64,000 nucleotides of DNA from Paenibacillus sp. JCM 18996 (GTDB lineage Bacteria; Bacillota; Bacilli; Paenibacillales; NBRC-103111). The notes beneath the pieces are model-generated. The model made no database searches, was not told where the DNA came from, and worked only from the letters and a program-made list of their open reading frames with translations. The position numbers and the translations under genes are program-made. Each line of letters starts with the position of its first letter. Within the stretch, counting starts at the first letter, position 1. The DNA lies in contig BBFE01000014.1 of assembly GCA_001313085.1 (NCBI GenBank), positions 13,617 through 77,616 of the forward strand, read 5' to 3'. Below, one piece after another: positions 40,529 to 50,895 of the stretch.

Positions 40529-43040
40529 GCTTTGGGCCGGACGCGGTTCGTCGGAACGGCGGCGAACGGATCGTCCGGCCAATAATGCTTTGGGTACCGG
40601 CCTTTGAGATCCTTCTTCACCTCGAAATAAGCCGTACTCCAGAAGCTGGCCAAATCCCGCGTGACCTGGACGGGCCTCTGTGCCGGCGATAACAAATACA
40701 GAGTCACAGGGACTCTGCCTTTCATAATCCTCGGCGTTTCCACAAGGCCGAACAGCTCCTGCAGACGGACAGAGAGGGACGGGGCCTCCGGGTCGCTGTA
40801 GTCTATAGCTATTCTCGAGCCGCTCGGTACAGTCAGGTGAGTCGGCGCGTTCTCCTCCAGAGAACGGCGCTGCTCCCAAGACAGATCGCCTTCCAACAAG
40901 CTTGCCATCTGCAGCTTCTGCAGGTCGCTGCGGCTTTTTAGGCCGTAAATATGCGGTCCGAGCCACTCGGAGAGAGTATGGGACAAGGCTTCATCCGACA
41001 TGTCCGGCCAAGAAGGGTCGAATCGATGCATAAACATAAGCCGCTGCTGAAGTTGGCGTGCGGCTCGCGTCCAGGGCAGCACGGCCAACCCTTCCGCAGC
41101 TACGCCGGCCAGCAGTGCAGTTTGCGTTTCCTCCGGAGTCATTTGATGAAGCGGCATTTCTTCCAATACAAGCGCACCCAGCCAGGTGCGCTTTACCGCT
41201 CTTACCGACTGTGTCGTGCGATCCCATTCGACCAGCCTTTCCTCACGGATCCTCTCCTGCAGATATTTCTTCAGTTCCGCCTCGTCCACCGGCGAAGCCA
41301 GAAAGATACGGCTTTGGGACCCCCGGTCATCCAGCTCCGCTGCTGTCAGATAAGACGAATTAGATAGTGGCTGCTTCACCATAAAATCGGCGCCGCGTCC
41401 GCTGCTCAGCAGGAAGCTGCCCGAGCTCCGGCGCTGCCCGATCCGGTCGGGATAAGCAAAAGCAAGCAGCAGCCGCATCCGTCGCTGCCGCTGCCATGGT
41501 CCTGCGGAATTTGCAGGGATCTTTTCCATTGATCCGCCTCGGCCCGGATGCGCCTGCATACTTCGGGATCTGCGTAATAATTGATGTAAGGGTCGGCAGC
41601 ATTAGGCCCGCCTGCCTTCCCTGAGCTGCGGACAGCCTCAATGCGCAGACGCAGGTCCGCATCCCCAACCGCGGAATCAAAACGTAAAGGATCTCTATCG
41701 CTCAGCACAGCCGCCAACTCGCAGGCAAGCTCCCCCATGCCCAAAGGAATGGCTTTTTTTGAATCATATGGGCCAGACGGGGATGAAATCCCATCGCGGC
41801 TAATTCCCTGCCGTGATCCGTGATCAGACCGTGCTCATCAATAGCCTCAAGCTGAACAAGAAGTCCGCGCGCTGCGCGTAGGCAGCTGCAGGAGGGGGAT
41901 TTAACCATCGCAGATCCTCAGGTGCCGCACCCCATGCGGCAAGTTCGAGAGCGAGCGGGGCCAGATCGGCCTCCATAATTTCCGGAACATGATGCGGCTC
42001 CAATGTCCGGTTCTCCTGCACAGTCCATAAACGGTAGCAGATGCCGGGTCCAAGCCGGCCTGCCCGTCCTCTCCTTTGGTCGGCCGATGCCTGTGACACC
42101 CGAACTGTCTCCAGCCGGGTCATTCCCGATCGCGGAGAAAATCGGGGAACGCGCATCAAGCCGCTGTCGACCACCACCTGCACTCCTTCGACCGTCAAGC
42201 TTGTCTCAGCCAGAGATGTGGCCAGAACAATTTTCCGCACCCCGGGTACGCTTGGAGCAATCGCCGCATCCTGTTCCTTCTGCGGCAGATTCCCATACAG
42301 CGCGGCTATCCTCACTTTTTTCTCCCAAGCTCATCTCGTTTAAACGGGCTTCGACCTGCGGATTTCGTGGACACCCGGAAGAAATACAAGCATATCTCCA
42401 TCATGCGTCTCGAGGGCTTTTCGTATCGCGGCTGCGGCTGCGGGCTCTATTGGCCCTTCCACCTTTTTTTTATCCAAATAACAGGTTTCCACCGGATAGG
42501 TACGTCCGCCGCACTCTACGACAGAGGCATCGTCCAGCAGCTTCACGACAGCTTCAGCATCGATGGTTGCCGACATCACCACAATTTTCAAATCTTCCCG
42601 CAGGATGGCCTGCGATTGCAAACAAAGCGCCAGCCCCACATCCGAATGGAGATTGCGCTCGTGAAATTCATCAAAGATAACGAGGCCCACATCCTCCAGG
42701 GACGGGTCAGACTGCAGCATCCGGGTCAGGACTCCCTCGGTGATCACCTCTATCCGTGTCTGCGCGCTAACCATACTGTCCATTCGCACTCTGTATCCGA
42801 CACGTTCCCCGACCCTCTCGCCCAGCAAGCCCGCCATATACTTGGCCGCAGAACGGGCGGCAAGCCTCCGGGGCTCCAGCAAAAGAATCCGGTGTCCCAG
42901 CAGCCAAGGCTCATCCAGCAATGACAAAGGCACTCGCGTTGTTTTCCCCGATCCCGGAGAAGCCACGAGTACCAGTCCGTTTCGGCTGCGCAACGCTTTT
43001 TTTTCACATCAGGCAAAACCTTTTCAATCGGAAGGCTCAT
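40525..43040 (-). CDS. hrpB: ATP-dependent helicase, HrpB type
   Basis: About 838 residues, the family length. Motif I is VASPGSGKTTRVPLSLLDEP, motif II FDEFHERNLHSDVGLAL, motif III VVMSATIDAE and motif VI SADQRRGRAGRLGPGICYRL. The C-terminal HrpB region (LPWTRAARQLQQRLMFMHRF, GRVPVTLYLLSPAQRPVQVT) is complete. Slips include T/A runs near 42993, 42467, 42314 and 41753, plus short-run slips near 41560 and 41420. Its last four bases overlap the end of the convergent esterase gene. Role: RNA-dependent ATPase of unknown process. Confidence 0.88.
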
Positions 43041-43056
43041 GCACTCTCCTCCTTCT

Positions 43057-43659
43057 TCAAGGAAACACATCGTCCGCGATAGCTCCCGATTTCACATAGC
43101 GGATCATTTTCCTGCTTTCGATATTGACCAGGTTCCTTCCGCTCTCATGCAGCCACCAGTTATCGGCTTTTGTAGTGAGGTCATCCACCGGACACAAAGA
43201 ATATTCAATCCAGGCCGGCATGTACTGCTTCAAGGTCAAGTAGCACCTTTTCATATGGTATGTCGTGGTTACAATCAGGAGCCTTCTAATACTATGCAGC
43301 ATGAAAGCCCGGTCCAGAATCAGCAGCGAAGCGAGGACATTTTCCTTGGTATGCTTGGAATCGGTTTCGATCAGACAGGCCTCCGCCGGCACGCCCCGCT
43401 GCATGGCGCCCTGCCGCATAACGACAGCTTCAGGCTCTCCCTGGCCTTCCCAAACCTTTCCTCCCGAGAACAGGATTTTGCCCGCCCGGCCGGCTTTGTA
43501 CAGCTCCACCGCCTTTGGTACCCGGAATTTCAAGCTGCCTTTGCTGCCAAACACGAAGATACAGTCCCCTTTGCGACCGTCATCGGCAATGCCCTGGAAA
43601 AGCAAGGCAGTCATCTGTTCGTTCGTAAGAGTATTTGGATTAAGACCGGAAATCAGCAT
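43057..43659 (-). CDS. YdcF family (DUF218) protein
   Basis: An intact gene of about 200 residues: CIFVFGSKGSLKFRVPKAVE, LFSGGKVWEGQGEPEAVVMR, VPAEACLIETDSKHTKENVL and RLLIVTTTYHMKRCYLTLKQ. The GxxxGRAxKILFSGG and the E.(S/T).(N/K)T.EN motif are those of DUF218 proteins, often membrane-linked and implicated in envelope metabolism. The ATG after AGAGGTGAGC is preferred over a GTG four codons upstream. No transmembrane helix is present. Confidence 0.85.
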   Translation of the reverse strand: MLISGLNPNTLTNEQMTALLFQGIADDGRKGDCIFVFGSKGSLKFRVPKAVELYKAGRAGKILFSGGKVWEGQGEPEAVVMRQGAMQRGVPAEACLIETDSKHTKENVLASLLILDRAFMLHSIRRLLIVTTTYHMKRCYLTLKQYMPAWIEYSLCPVDDLTTKADNWWLHESGRNLVNIESRKMIRYVKSGAIADDVFP

Positions 43660-43810
43660 GAACGCGCTCACCTCTATCTTCCGCAGTGCCTATCGGCAGT
43701 CCCTATCAAGATAATATGCCACACATATTTTACACCAATTCATCGCCGTATCATAATCAGGGCACTCCCCAGCTTTTTTCGAATAAGAAGACCGCAAATT
43801 AGAAACCCTA

Positions 43811-43840
43811 GTGTTACAAGGTGTTACAAGATATTGCAAG
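43811..43840 (+). repeat. Three tandem decamers before a small gene
   Basis: GTGTTACAAG, GTGTTACAAG and ATATTGCAAG stand head to tail, ending in the AAGGAG ribosome site of the small gene at 43853. Confidence 0.6.
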
Positions 43841-43852
43841 GAGTGAAAAAAA

Positions 43853-44024
43853 ATGGATAATAACAAGTCTAACATACGGCAAAAAAACATGACCCAACCA
43901 TTGCCCCCGGTATCGAAAATCATGAATTAAAGGAAAGCGCCGCTCCCGAAGCAGTGGAAAAAAAGGGGATTACACGCCCGTGCATACCATGATCCTGGAC
44001 CGAACGGGCGATGACGACGAATAA
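43853..44024 (+). CDS. Small acidic hypothetical protein
   Basis: With two A runs reduced from seven to five bases the frame reads MDNNKSNIRQKHDPTIAPGI, ENHELKESAAPEAVEKGDYT, PVHTMILDRTGDDDE, 55 residues ending in four acidic residues. Uncorrected, all frames close early. Ribosome site AAGGAG at the end of tandem decamers. No family recognised; similar in style to the small genes at 20661, 21270 and 50589. Confidence 0.55.
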
Positions 44025-44043
44025 AGGCCGGTCATTCACCGAA

Positions 44044-45044
44044 TCACTCATTTACCAAAGAAATCTTGCCCGTTGCCTGCCCCGATTCCATTAAACGGTG
44101 GGCGTCGCCTGCCTGCGCAAAAGTAAACGAGCGCTCGTCCACAAGCGGACGGAATTTGCCGGCTTCAGCCCATGCAGCGATATCCGTCAGAATCTCGCCT
44201 TGGTGCTTCAGTCCCTCTGCATGGAGCGCGGACAAAAGCATGAACACTACATGCAAGCTCAGCCCTTTGCTGTGGAGAGGGGTCAAATCATGGGTAGAAC
44301 GCGCGGCGATCGCACAGACGGTTCCGTTAGGGGCCGCAGCCTGAAAGGAACGGTCGAGATTTGCTCCGCCTACAGTGTCGAATACCACTTCAAAGCCCCG
44401 CCCGCCAGTGAAGTTATGTACGTATTCTTCTACGGCAGTTTCTTTATAGTTAATGATATGGTCCGCTCCCAGGCTGCGGGCGATGTCGGCTTTTTTCTTT
44501 TGAAGAAACGGTTGTAAACACTTGGGCCCCGACTGCTTTGGCTATTTGTACAGCCGCATGCCCAACACCACCGGCAGCGCCGTGGATCAACACATTCTGG
44601 TCTTTCTGCAGCTTCGCGCGGTCGATCAGCGCCTGCCACGCTGTGATGGTAACCAAAGGCACAACGGCAGCTTCCGCAAAGCTGAGCTTTGAAGGCTTTA
44701 ACGCAGCCGACGAAGCTTCAGCCAGCACATAATCCGCAAGCGCCCCGCCCGGGCTGTCGAATTGGTTGGAGGTGCACGCGTATACCGCGTCTCCCTTTTT
44801 TTTAAAACCGGTCACTCCTTCGCCCACCGCCTCGACAATGCCGGACACATCTCCGTGCAGCACGGCGGGAAACTGCTTGACCACGCCTTTCACTGCCCCG
44901 TTTCTGACCTTCGTATCGATCGGATTTACGCTGGATGCCGCTGTTTTGATAAGAATAGCTCCCGGCTTGACTTCCGGCATGGCCATTTCGCTTCTTACAA
45001 AAAACATCCGGATCCCCATACCGTTCAATGATCATCGCTTTCAT
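44044..45044 (-). CDS. Zinc-type alcohol dehydrogenase-like / quinone oxidoreductase family protein
   Basis: About 330 residues of the MDR superfamily: MKAMIIERYGDPDVF, KTAASSVNPIDTKVRNG, FPAVLHGDVSGIVEAVGEGV, VLIHGAAGGVGHAAVQIAKA (NADPH-binding AAGGVG) and GRGFEVVFDTVGGANLDRSF. Structural-zinc cysteines are absent, so it is probably a quinone or enone reductase. Breaks lie at A/T runs near 45000, 44800 and 44492. No operon partner. Confidence 0.85.
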
Positions 45045-45251
45045 AATTATACTCACCCGCCTTTTATATTCCATTTAAGAAAAGCTCTACCCGAGGCCAT
45101 TCAAGGATGATTTCAACAATAGTGTAGCACACCTCTTTTGGACTCCACAAATGATAGGAACAGACAAGCTGCCGCCTGCCTGAGCATAACAGAGCTTTGG
45201 AACGCAAATACTGGTATTAGAGTGCCGAATAGTAAAGGAAGTGACAGCCAG

Positions 45252-45924
45252 ATGTCCATCGAATATACAGCCAACTGTGATTTTTTTCACCGATGAAGCA
45301 GCACCTCAAAGAAAAGTTGGAACAAATAGCGGACCGCATCCAGCGGGGGCTGGACATATTAGACAACGAGGATCATTGCCTGCTGGGCGAATTTGAACAT
45401 ATCAAGGAGAGCTTTATCCAGATCGAATCGATCGCTTCCACCTTTTACTTGAACTGCTACCTCTCCGCTTATACCGATAAATATTCCGATCTTTCCATCA
45501 GCATACAAAATTTGGCTCAACGGCGGCACGGAGCGTTGATTGTAGTGGAACGCAGCGACCCGGTGGATCCTTTTATCCAGCCCGGCATCGCGCTTGGAGC
45601 GCAGGTAACGGCGCCGCTGCTGGAGTCCATCTTTTATCCGGGGAACCCGCTCCACGACGGAGCCGTATTGATTCGGTCCAATCAGATTATTTCCGTGAGG
45701 AATATACTGCCTCTGGCGAGCAGAGCCCAAGTTTCCAAAGGAATGGGCACGCGCCACCGGGCTGCCATCGGCCTGACCGAACAAACCGATGCGATTGTAA
45801 TGGTCGTTTCCGAAGAGACCGGCCGGGCTTCTTTTGCAAACAGAGGGAATATTTATCCCGTCATTTCACCATAACCAAGGACAATCGCCTTCAACCCGGT
45901 ATGGAGCGGTTGTTCTTTGACTGA
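45252..45924 (+). CDS. cdaS: Diadenylate cyclase CdaS, sporulation type
   Basis: Makes c-di-AMP from two ATP. An N-terminal helical pair (MKQHLKEKLEQIADRIQRGL, the inhibitory segment of CdaS) precedes the DAC domain: RRHGALIVVERSDPVDPFIQ, the DGA motif in NPLHDGAVLI and the RHR motif in GTRHRAAIGLTEQTDAIVMV. The start ATG at 45252 needs a T run at 45281-45287 cut from seven to five. As written the gene stops at 45874; removing AT near 45850 extends it as NRGNLSRHFTITKDNRLQPG to 45924, which I prefer. Confidence 0.85.
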
Positions 45925-45979
45925 CGAAAAAAGGCCGTCAAACCCATAAGCGAGTCCGCCAGCCCCATGCAGCATAGTA

Positions 45980-46306
45980 TCAACCCTCCAGCACCGACTT
46001 AAACTCAGCCAGGAAGCCGGGGTCCCGAAGAGCCTCCACTACCTTCTCCAATTCTTTTTCATTGCCTTCAAAATAAACCCACTCCCGGAACTCCACTTCA
46101 TCGCCCTCCGCTTCCTGCTGAAGCTCTTCCACGTTGGAAGGGTTAAACCGGACTCCGTTGCTCTTCCACTCGCTTCCATCGGGTGACACCAAGGTGACCC
46201 TGTATGGCTGGTCGTGACCATCGATTTCAAAAGAAACCTCAGCCACCCACCTGCGCATCAAATCGTCGTATTCTTTCCGCTGCTTATGCATATGGATCGG
46301 CTTCAT
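45980..46306 (-). CDS. Conserved hypothetical protein
   Basis: An intact 108-residue gene: MKPIHMHKQRKEYDDLMRRW, VAEVSFEIDGHDQPYRVTLV, FNPSNVEELQQEAEGDEVEF, EKELEKVVEALRDPGFLAEF. It is hydrophilic, with alternating strands and helices, and no family is recognised. GGAGGTATGAGCG precedes the ATG. It stands alone. Confidence 0.6.
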   Translation of the reverse strand: MKPIHMHKQRKEYDDLMRRWVAEVSFEIDGHDQPYRVTLVSPDGSEWKSNGVRFNPSNVEELQQEAEGDEVEFREWVYFEGNEKELEKVVEALRDPGFLAEFKSVLEG

Positions 46307-46382
46307 CGCTCATACCTCCATTCCTGTCCAACATAGCGGTTTTCCCCAGCGACGTCAAGGCTATGCGTAACCGTACGTCTTC

Positions 46383-47166
46383 TTACTTGACAAGCGTTAT
46401 CATTTGATAAACCTCCCGGTGATCCCCGGGCAGGGAGGCTCCAGCCAATTTCAGTTGGGAAGAACCGTCTCCGTCGAGAAAAAAAATGCCGTCCACCAGC
46501 TCATCCCTCCCAATCGCTTCTCTCACCGCACTGCGGAATTGCTCCACCGTACTCAGGGTCGGCGAAACGATCAGATACACGCGGTTCTCCTTGTCGAAGA
46601 CCAGCCCGGAGCGCATCCGGCCTTCATACATTATCGGCATGTCCTCCTTAACCGCCTGCTCCACCCAGCCGGACTCGTCGCGGTAACTCATGCTGACTCC
46701 ACCCTGCGCCCAATAGCGTGAGCGGTCGGTGACTTCTAATTGGCCGGCTTCTTCCGCTACTTGAACCGAAAATTTACGGGCCGCGGCATCCCACACCAGC
46801 GTTCCTTTGGGCCGGTCGATATTGAGCCAACCCGAACCGTAATCCCCGGCCGCTCCTTTTAGAGGCTTATCGTTCATGACCGCCATGCTGAGCAGCTGCC
46901 CCTCCCAGAAAAAAAATCCGCCGTTTATGCCGAAATCCCGAGTCTGCGTCACATTGCTGCTGATCGCCTTCAGCACGATGTTGTCCGGCTTGGTGCGAAT
47001 GACATGCAGAATAACGCCGCTCGACGTTTTGAATTTTAAATATTCATAACCCGGCTTCGCGGAGATCAAAAAAACGCTAAGGTCGCTGCAAAGGAGATAA
47101 AAAAAACAATATGATGTTCAGCATCAGCAGCTTTCTATGTTTGTCGAGAAATTGAAACCAGAGCAC
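46383..47166 (-). CDS. Membrane-anchored phosphodiester glycosidase family protein
   Basis: About 258 residues. A GTG start behind AAGGAGTGGTGGC gives MLWFQFLDKHRKLLMLNIIL and a membrane helix through FISFAATLAFLISAKPGYEY. The outer domain reads HVIRTKPDNIVLKAISSNVT, INGGFF and LDGDGSSQLKLAG, the NAGPA/DUF2233 fold that cleaves phosphodiester-linked sugars. T/A runs at 46916, 46480, 47073 and 47099 are eight long; two leave the frame open but probably added one Phe each (GGFFFW, IFFLDG). Confidence 0.82.
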
Positions 47167-47324
47167 GCCACCACTCCTTGTCCTCTTCCAAACTATGTAC
47201 TCTATGAATATGTTATAGAATGCCATAAGATGACTCGGAAAAGGGAGCCCTCGTCTATAACCGGCAAAAGGACGCTAGGCAGAACCCTCTTGCTGACACA
47301 CGCCTGTCGTGCGAATCCTCTGCG

Positions 47325-47906
47325 CTACCGTCCAGCCAGCGGAAATCTCGCCGCCTCTTCATACATCGGCGTGCGCCGCATGTGCGTACGGAACAGCACC
47401 GCTTCCCTGACCATCCACGGCCTGCTGAGAAACAATCCTTCCCCTGCTTCAGATAGATCCATCTCTTGCGGGAATTTAGCCTTGCCTTTATATTTCTTGG
47501 CTATCGTAATATGCGGACGGTAAGGCCTGTCCTCCGTCGGAAAGCCCAAGGGCCGCGTGGATTCCGTCACCCTCTTCTGCAGCTGTTCCAGAGCGGCCAA
47601 ATCCCCGGCAACCCCCGCCCACAAAATCCGCGGAGAAGACGGAGAACCAAAGCTGCCTACCCCGGCGACATACAGCTCGAACGGAGCAGCCTGCCCGATC
47701 CGCTCTGACAAAATAGTGATAAGCTTCTCAGCCGCTGCGTTATCCGTCGCCCCGAGAAACTGCAAAGTGATATGGTAATCCTTGGGATGTACCCATTTGC
47801 TGAATTCGACCCGCTTCCTGAGCTCCCGGCAGCCTTTCTCCAGCCGGGAGCGCACCTCGTCAGCCAGAGGCACCCCGACAAACAATCTCGACTGCGTCGT
47901 TTCCAT
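47325..47906 (-). CDS. thpR: RNA 2',3'-cyclic phosphodiesterase (2H family)
   Basis: An intact 193-residue enzyme. The paired catalytic motifs are DYHITLQFLGATD and RPHITIAKKYKGK; RLFVGVPLADEVRSRLEKGC and SSPRILWAGVAG are family features. It hydrolyses 2',3'-cyclic phosphodiester ends in RNA metabolism. It lies 23 bases after the DinG-like helicase gene on the same strand, a likely two-gene unit. Confidence 0.9.
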   Translation of the reverse strand: METTQSRLFVGVPLADEVRSRLEKGCRELRKRVEFSKWVHPKDYHITLQFLGATDNAAAEKLITILSERIGQAAPFELYVAGVGSFGSPSSPRILWAGVAGDLAALEQLQKRVTESTRPLGFPTEDRPYRPHITIAKKYKGKAKFPQEMDLSEAGEGLFLSRPWMVREAVLFRTHMRRTPMYEEAARFPLAGR

Positions 47907-47929
47907 CGAACCCTTCCTCCCTTGTGACT

Positions 47930-49924
47930 TTACGCGTACTGTATTAGCGTTTCATCCCAGGTCACTTTCCATTCCACCCCTTCGGGCAAAGCTTCGCGAA
48001 TTTTTTGCTCCAGAACGGCGTCTCCGTCCCAACTGCAGTCCAGCAAGGATACGATTCCCCGATCTTCGCCGGACCGGATCAGCCTGCCGGCTCCCTGCTT
48101 CAGCCGCAGCAGCATGTACGGCAAATCCACTTCCTCGAAAGGCGATTCCGAGACTTTGCGCTTTGCATTGTACACCGGGTCCTTAGGCGGCCAAGGCAGC
48201 GACCATACAATTACATTGGACAGCGACGGGCCGGGCACATCCAATCCCTCCCAGAGCGAAACGGAGCAAAGCACGCTCCGCTCTTCGTTCTGGAATTCGG
48301 AAATCAGGCCGCTAATTTCACGGTCTCCCTCAAACAGCAGCTTCATTCCCGCCACTGCAGGATGCTGCGAGGCTTGCTCCTTGAACCGCTTTAGCTCCTC
48401 CCGGGAGCTGAACAGCATCAATGCCCTCCCTTCCGTCAATTGAAGCAGCCGTTCAGCCCATTCCATTTTTTCCGCGAAAGTATCCCCGCTGCCGACCGCG
48501 GCGAGAAAAAAACTTCATTTGTTCGCTGTATTTATAAGGAGACGGCACCGAAAATGACAAGTAATCCCGGATGCCCAAGCTGTCCGCCACGTATTCAAAG
48601 CTTCCCTCAACCGACAAAGTGGCTGAAGAAAAGACGACGGGGATGTTCTGGGAGAACACTCTCTCCTCCAGCACTTCCCGCACCATATGGGCATAACGAC
48701 GAGGGTCAAGCCGTCAGCGTCAGGTCCCGAACCATCCAGGCGATCAATTTTTTCGGAATCGTTGAATAATCCAAGCACCCGCTGTATCGTATCCAAATGC
48801 TCGTCGACAATTCTCAGCTGGTACTCGTTCAAAGAGAACGTCCCGCTCTCCAGCGCCAATTCTTCTTCCAGCCGGGAAAGCAGGCCGGTCAGCGTCCGCA
48901 CCTCGTTATATACCGTTTTGTTCAATGCAATTTCCATCCGGTCGGAGCCTTCTACATTATGGGAGTTATTCCCCAGCACCCCGAATAAATATTGGCTTTG
49001 CTCAAGCACCTCTTCGATGGCAAGGGCGAGCGACTCGCGGATCTGGCCTTTCAGCAGCCGGGTCAGTATTTCTTCGAGGACGGTGTGCTTCATTTTGTAG
49101 GTCAGAGCCTTTTGCGCCGCAGTCTCCAGCAGGTGCCCTTCATCGAAAACGACCGAACTGTGCTCAGGCAGCAGCGGCAGCTGACCTTCCCTTATTCTCC
49201 CTTCGCGTGTCCATACATGCTCCATATAAAAAAAATCGTGCGAGCAGATGATTATATCCGCCGATTTACGGTAATGGTCCCGGGATAAGGTCTGCCCGCA
49301 GCGGTGGCGCTTGTCGCACACCAGGCAGTCCTGGAACACATCCCAGCCAATCGCCTGCCACTGCTCGTCCGTCAAATGGCCGTACGCTTTGCGGTCTCCA
49401 TACGGGTAGAAGGACTGCAGCGCCCGCCTCTTATGCACGAACTCGGGCAACTCCTCATAGATCAGCTCGAATATGCCTTGCGCCGACTCTTCCTGCAGCC
49501 TGCTCTCGTCCAGCTTCTGCAGACATAAATACTGGTCCGGCGACTTGGCGAGACGGGCGTCGATCGTCAGGTTCAGATGCCGCGCCAGCTTGGCGATATC
49601 CCCTTCCGGTTTCACCAGCTGTTCAATCAGCGACTCATCCGCACAGGCGATGATAGCGGGCTTGCGTGTGTACCGGGCATACCCCGCGGCATACAGCAAA
49701 TAGACAGAGTTTTCCCCGTACCTACTCCGGCCTCCGCGAAAATCGTCTTTTTTGCCCGCATAAGCCCGTTCCAGCTGATACGCCATAAAGATCTGCTCGT
49801 CCCTCACTTCAAAGCCGGCTTCCGGCAGCAGCTCATAGAATACATCTCCAACCCAATCGCTAAGCTGCTGGATAAACGGCCGGGACGGATCATAGGCGAA
49901 AGGGTAGGGTTGTCTTTGCTGCAT
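47930..49924 (-). CDS. DinG/Rad3-like ATP-dependent DNA helicase
   Basis: About 662 residues. An AGGAGGAATCT site precedes MQQRQPYPFAYDPSRPFIQQ. Walker A reads AEAGVGTGKT after repairing 49746-49751 and a missing T near 49712. The iron-sulfur type cysteines are in DCLVCDKRHRCGQT and IIICSHDFF, the DEAH-like box is SVVFDEGHLLETAAQ, and the C-terminal helicase domain has VVFSSATLSVEGSFEYVADS and KQGAGRLIRSGEDRGIVSLL. XPD-like structure suggests a 5'-3' helicase in repair. Other breaks are near 48503 and 48688. Confidence 0.88.
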
Positions 49925-49994
49925 AGATTCCTCCTGATTAACCTCTGTCTTTGGCTGAACGCCAATAGCTTGCTCCATCGGCTCCGCAATTTTC

Positions 49995-50478
49995 TTAGCG
50001 TTTGCATCTCCGCCGCTTCCTAAACCTGCCTGGAGCCTCATTTATACCTGATTTGCTTCTAACCCATCTGCGCGGGCCGCTCATAAAACGGTCTCCGTCC
50101 TTGATAAATCCATATTGCTGATATAAGCCATGGGCGTCTCTCGTCCCCAGAATTCCAGTGAGCCCGCGCAGCTCTTCCGCATTCACGATCGTTTCGATCA
50201 GCTTCTTTCCTACGCCAACGCCCCGGTGCCCTGTCTCCATAAATACGTCGCACAGCCAATACATTGTAGCATAATCCGTGACAACGCGCGCAAAGCCGAC
50301 CTGCTTCCCATCGGTGTACACTCCATAGCACAGAGAGGTTTCGATCGATTTTCTTATGATCTCCTTCAGCCGCGCACCTGCCCAATAGCTTCTGGCCAAA
50401 AAAAAGCCGGATACCGCGTCGAAATTAATTTTTTTCCTTCTCATTACTGATGACATAATTGCCGTATTCAATCTGCAT
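49995..50478 (-). CDS. GNAT family N-acetyltransferase
   Basis: About 150 residues: MQIEYGNYVISNEKEKINFD after shortening T runs near 50430 and 50399, then ARSYWAGARLKEIIRKSIET, GKQVGFARVVTDYATMYWLC and the acetyl-CoA loop HRGVGVGKKLIETIVNAEEL. It matches a common small acetyltransferase group in bacilli. It ends inside the leader of the DinG-like gene. Substrate unknown. Confidence 0.82.
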
Positions 50479-50588
50479 TCTGGCATTTCCCTTTCCGTTT
50501 ATCGAGATCTGGCTGCGGTTTAACCGCATTTGCGGGGGGTAATATATGCTATGTATTCTTTCAATTCATCCTGAGGGAGGCTGTACCT

Positions 50589-50824
50589 GTGACAAAACAA
50601 TACAAGAACGAAGATTTGAAAACTGTGGTGGAACACGATATTAAAGACAGGAAGGAACATAGCGCGGGGAGAGATATTTCCGAAGTGACGAACGGCAGTA
50701 TGGCGCCGGATATGAAAGAGATCGAGCAGCTGGGCAAAGATATGGAGCGGATGAAGACAAATTCCGACCTGCAGGAGGAAGGCTTGGTCCCTGACCCATA
50801 CAGGGGGAAAAAGAACAACGTTAA
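50589..50824 (+). CDS. Small hydrophilic hypothetical protein
   Basis: A GTG start after GAGGGAGGCTGTACCT gives MTKQYKNEDLKTVVEHDIKD, RKEHSAGRDISEVTNGSMAP, DMKEIEQLGKDMERMKTNSD, LQEEGLVPDPYRG. If the A run at 50810 has six rather than five bases the frame ends KKEQR before the terminator; as written it runs through it. About 78 residues, strongly charged, no family recognised. Confidence 0.55.
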
Positions 50825-50847
50825 TCCCCTCTCCTCGTGGAGAAAAA

Positions 50848-50878
50848 AGAGAGCCTCGAGCAGGTTCTCTTTTTTTCG
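50848..50878 (+). terminator. Terminator after the small protein gene
   Basis: AGAGAGCCT and AGGTTCTCT pair around CGAGC, followed by T7. One G-T pair and one mismatch occur in the stem. Confidence 0.7.
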
Positions 50879-50895
50879 TTTAAGTATACCATATT

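Noticed and set aside
40037..40966. A 309-residue minus-strand frame across the end of the esterase gene
   Set aside because: It is the antisense of a clear erythromycin esterase family protein and then an out-of-frame part of hrpB.
42003..42680. Long plus-strand frames opposite hrpB
   Set aside because: The minus strand carries helicase motifs I to VI throughout; these frames are shadows caused by codon bias.
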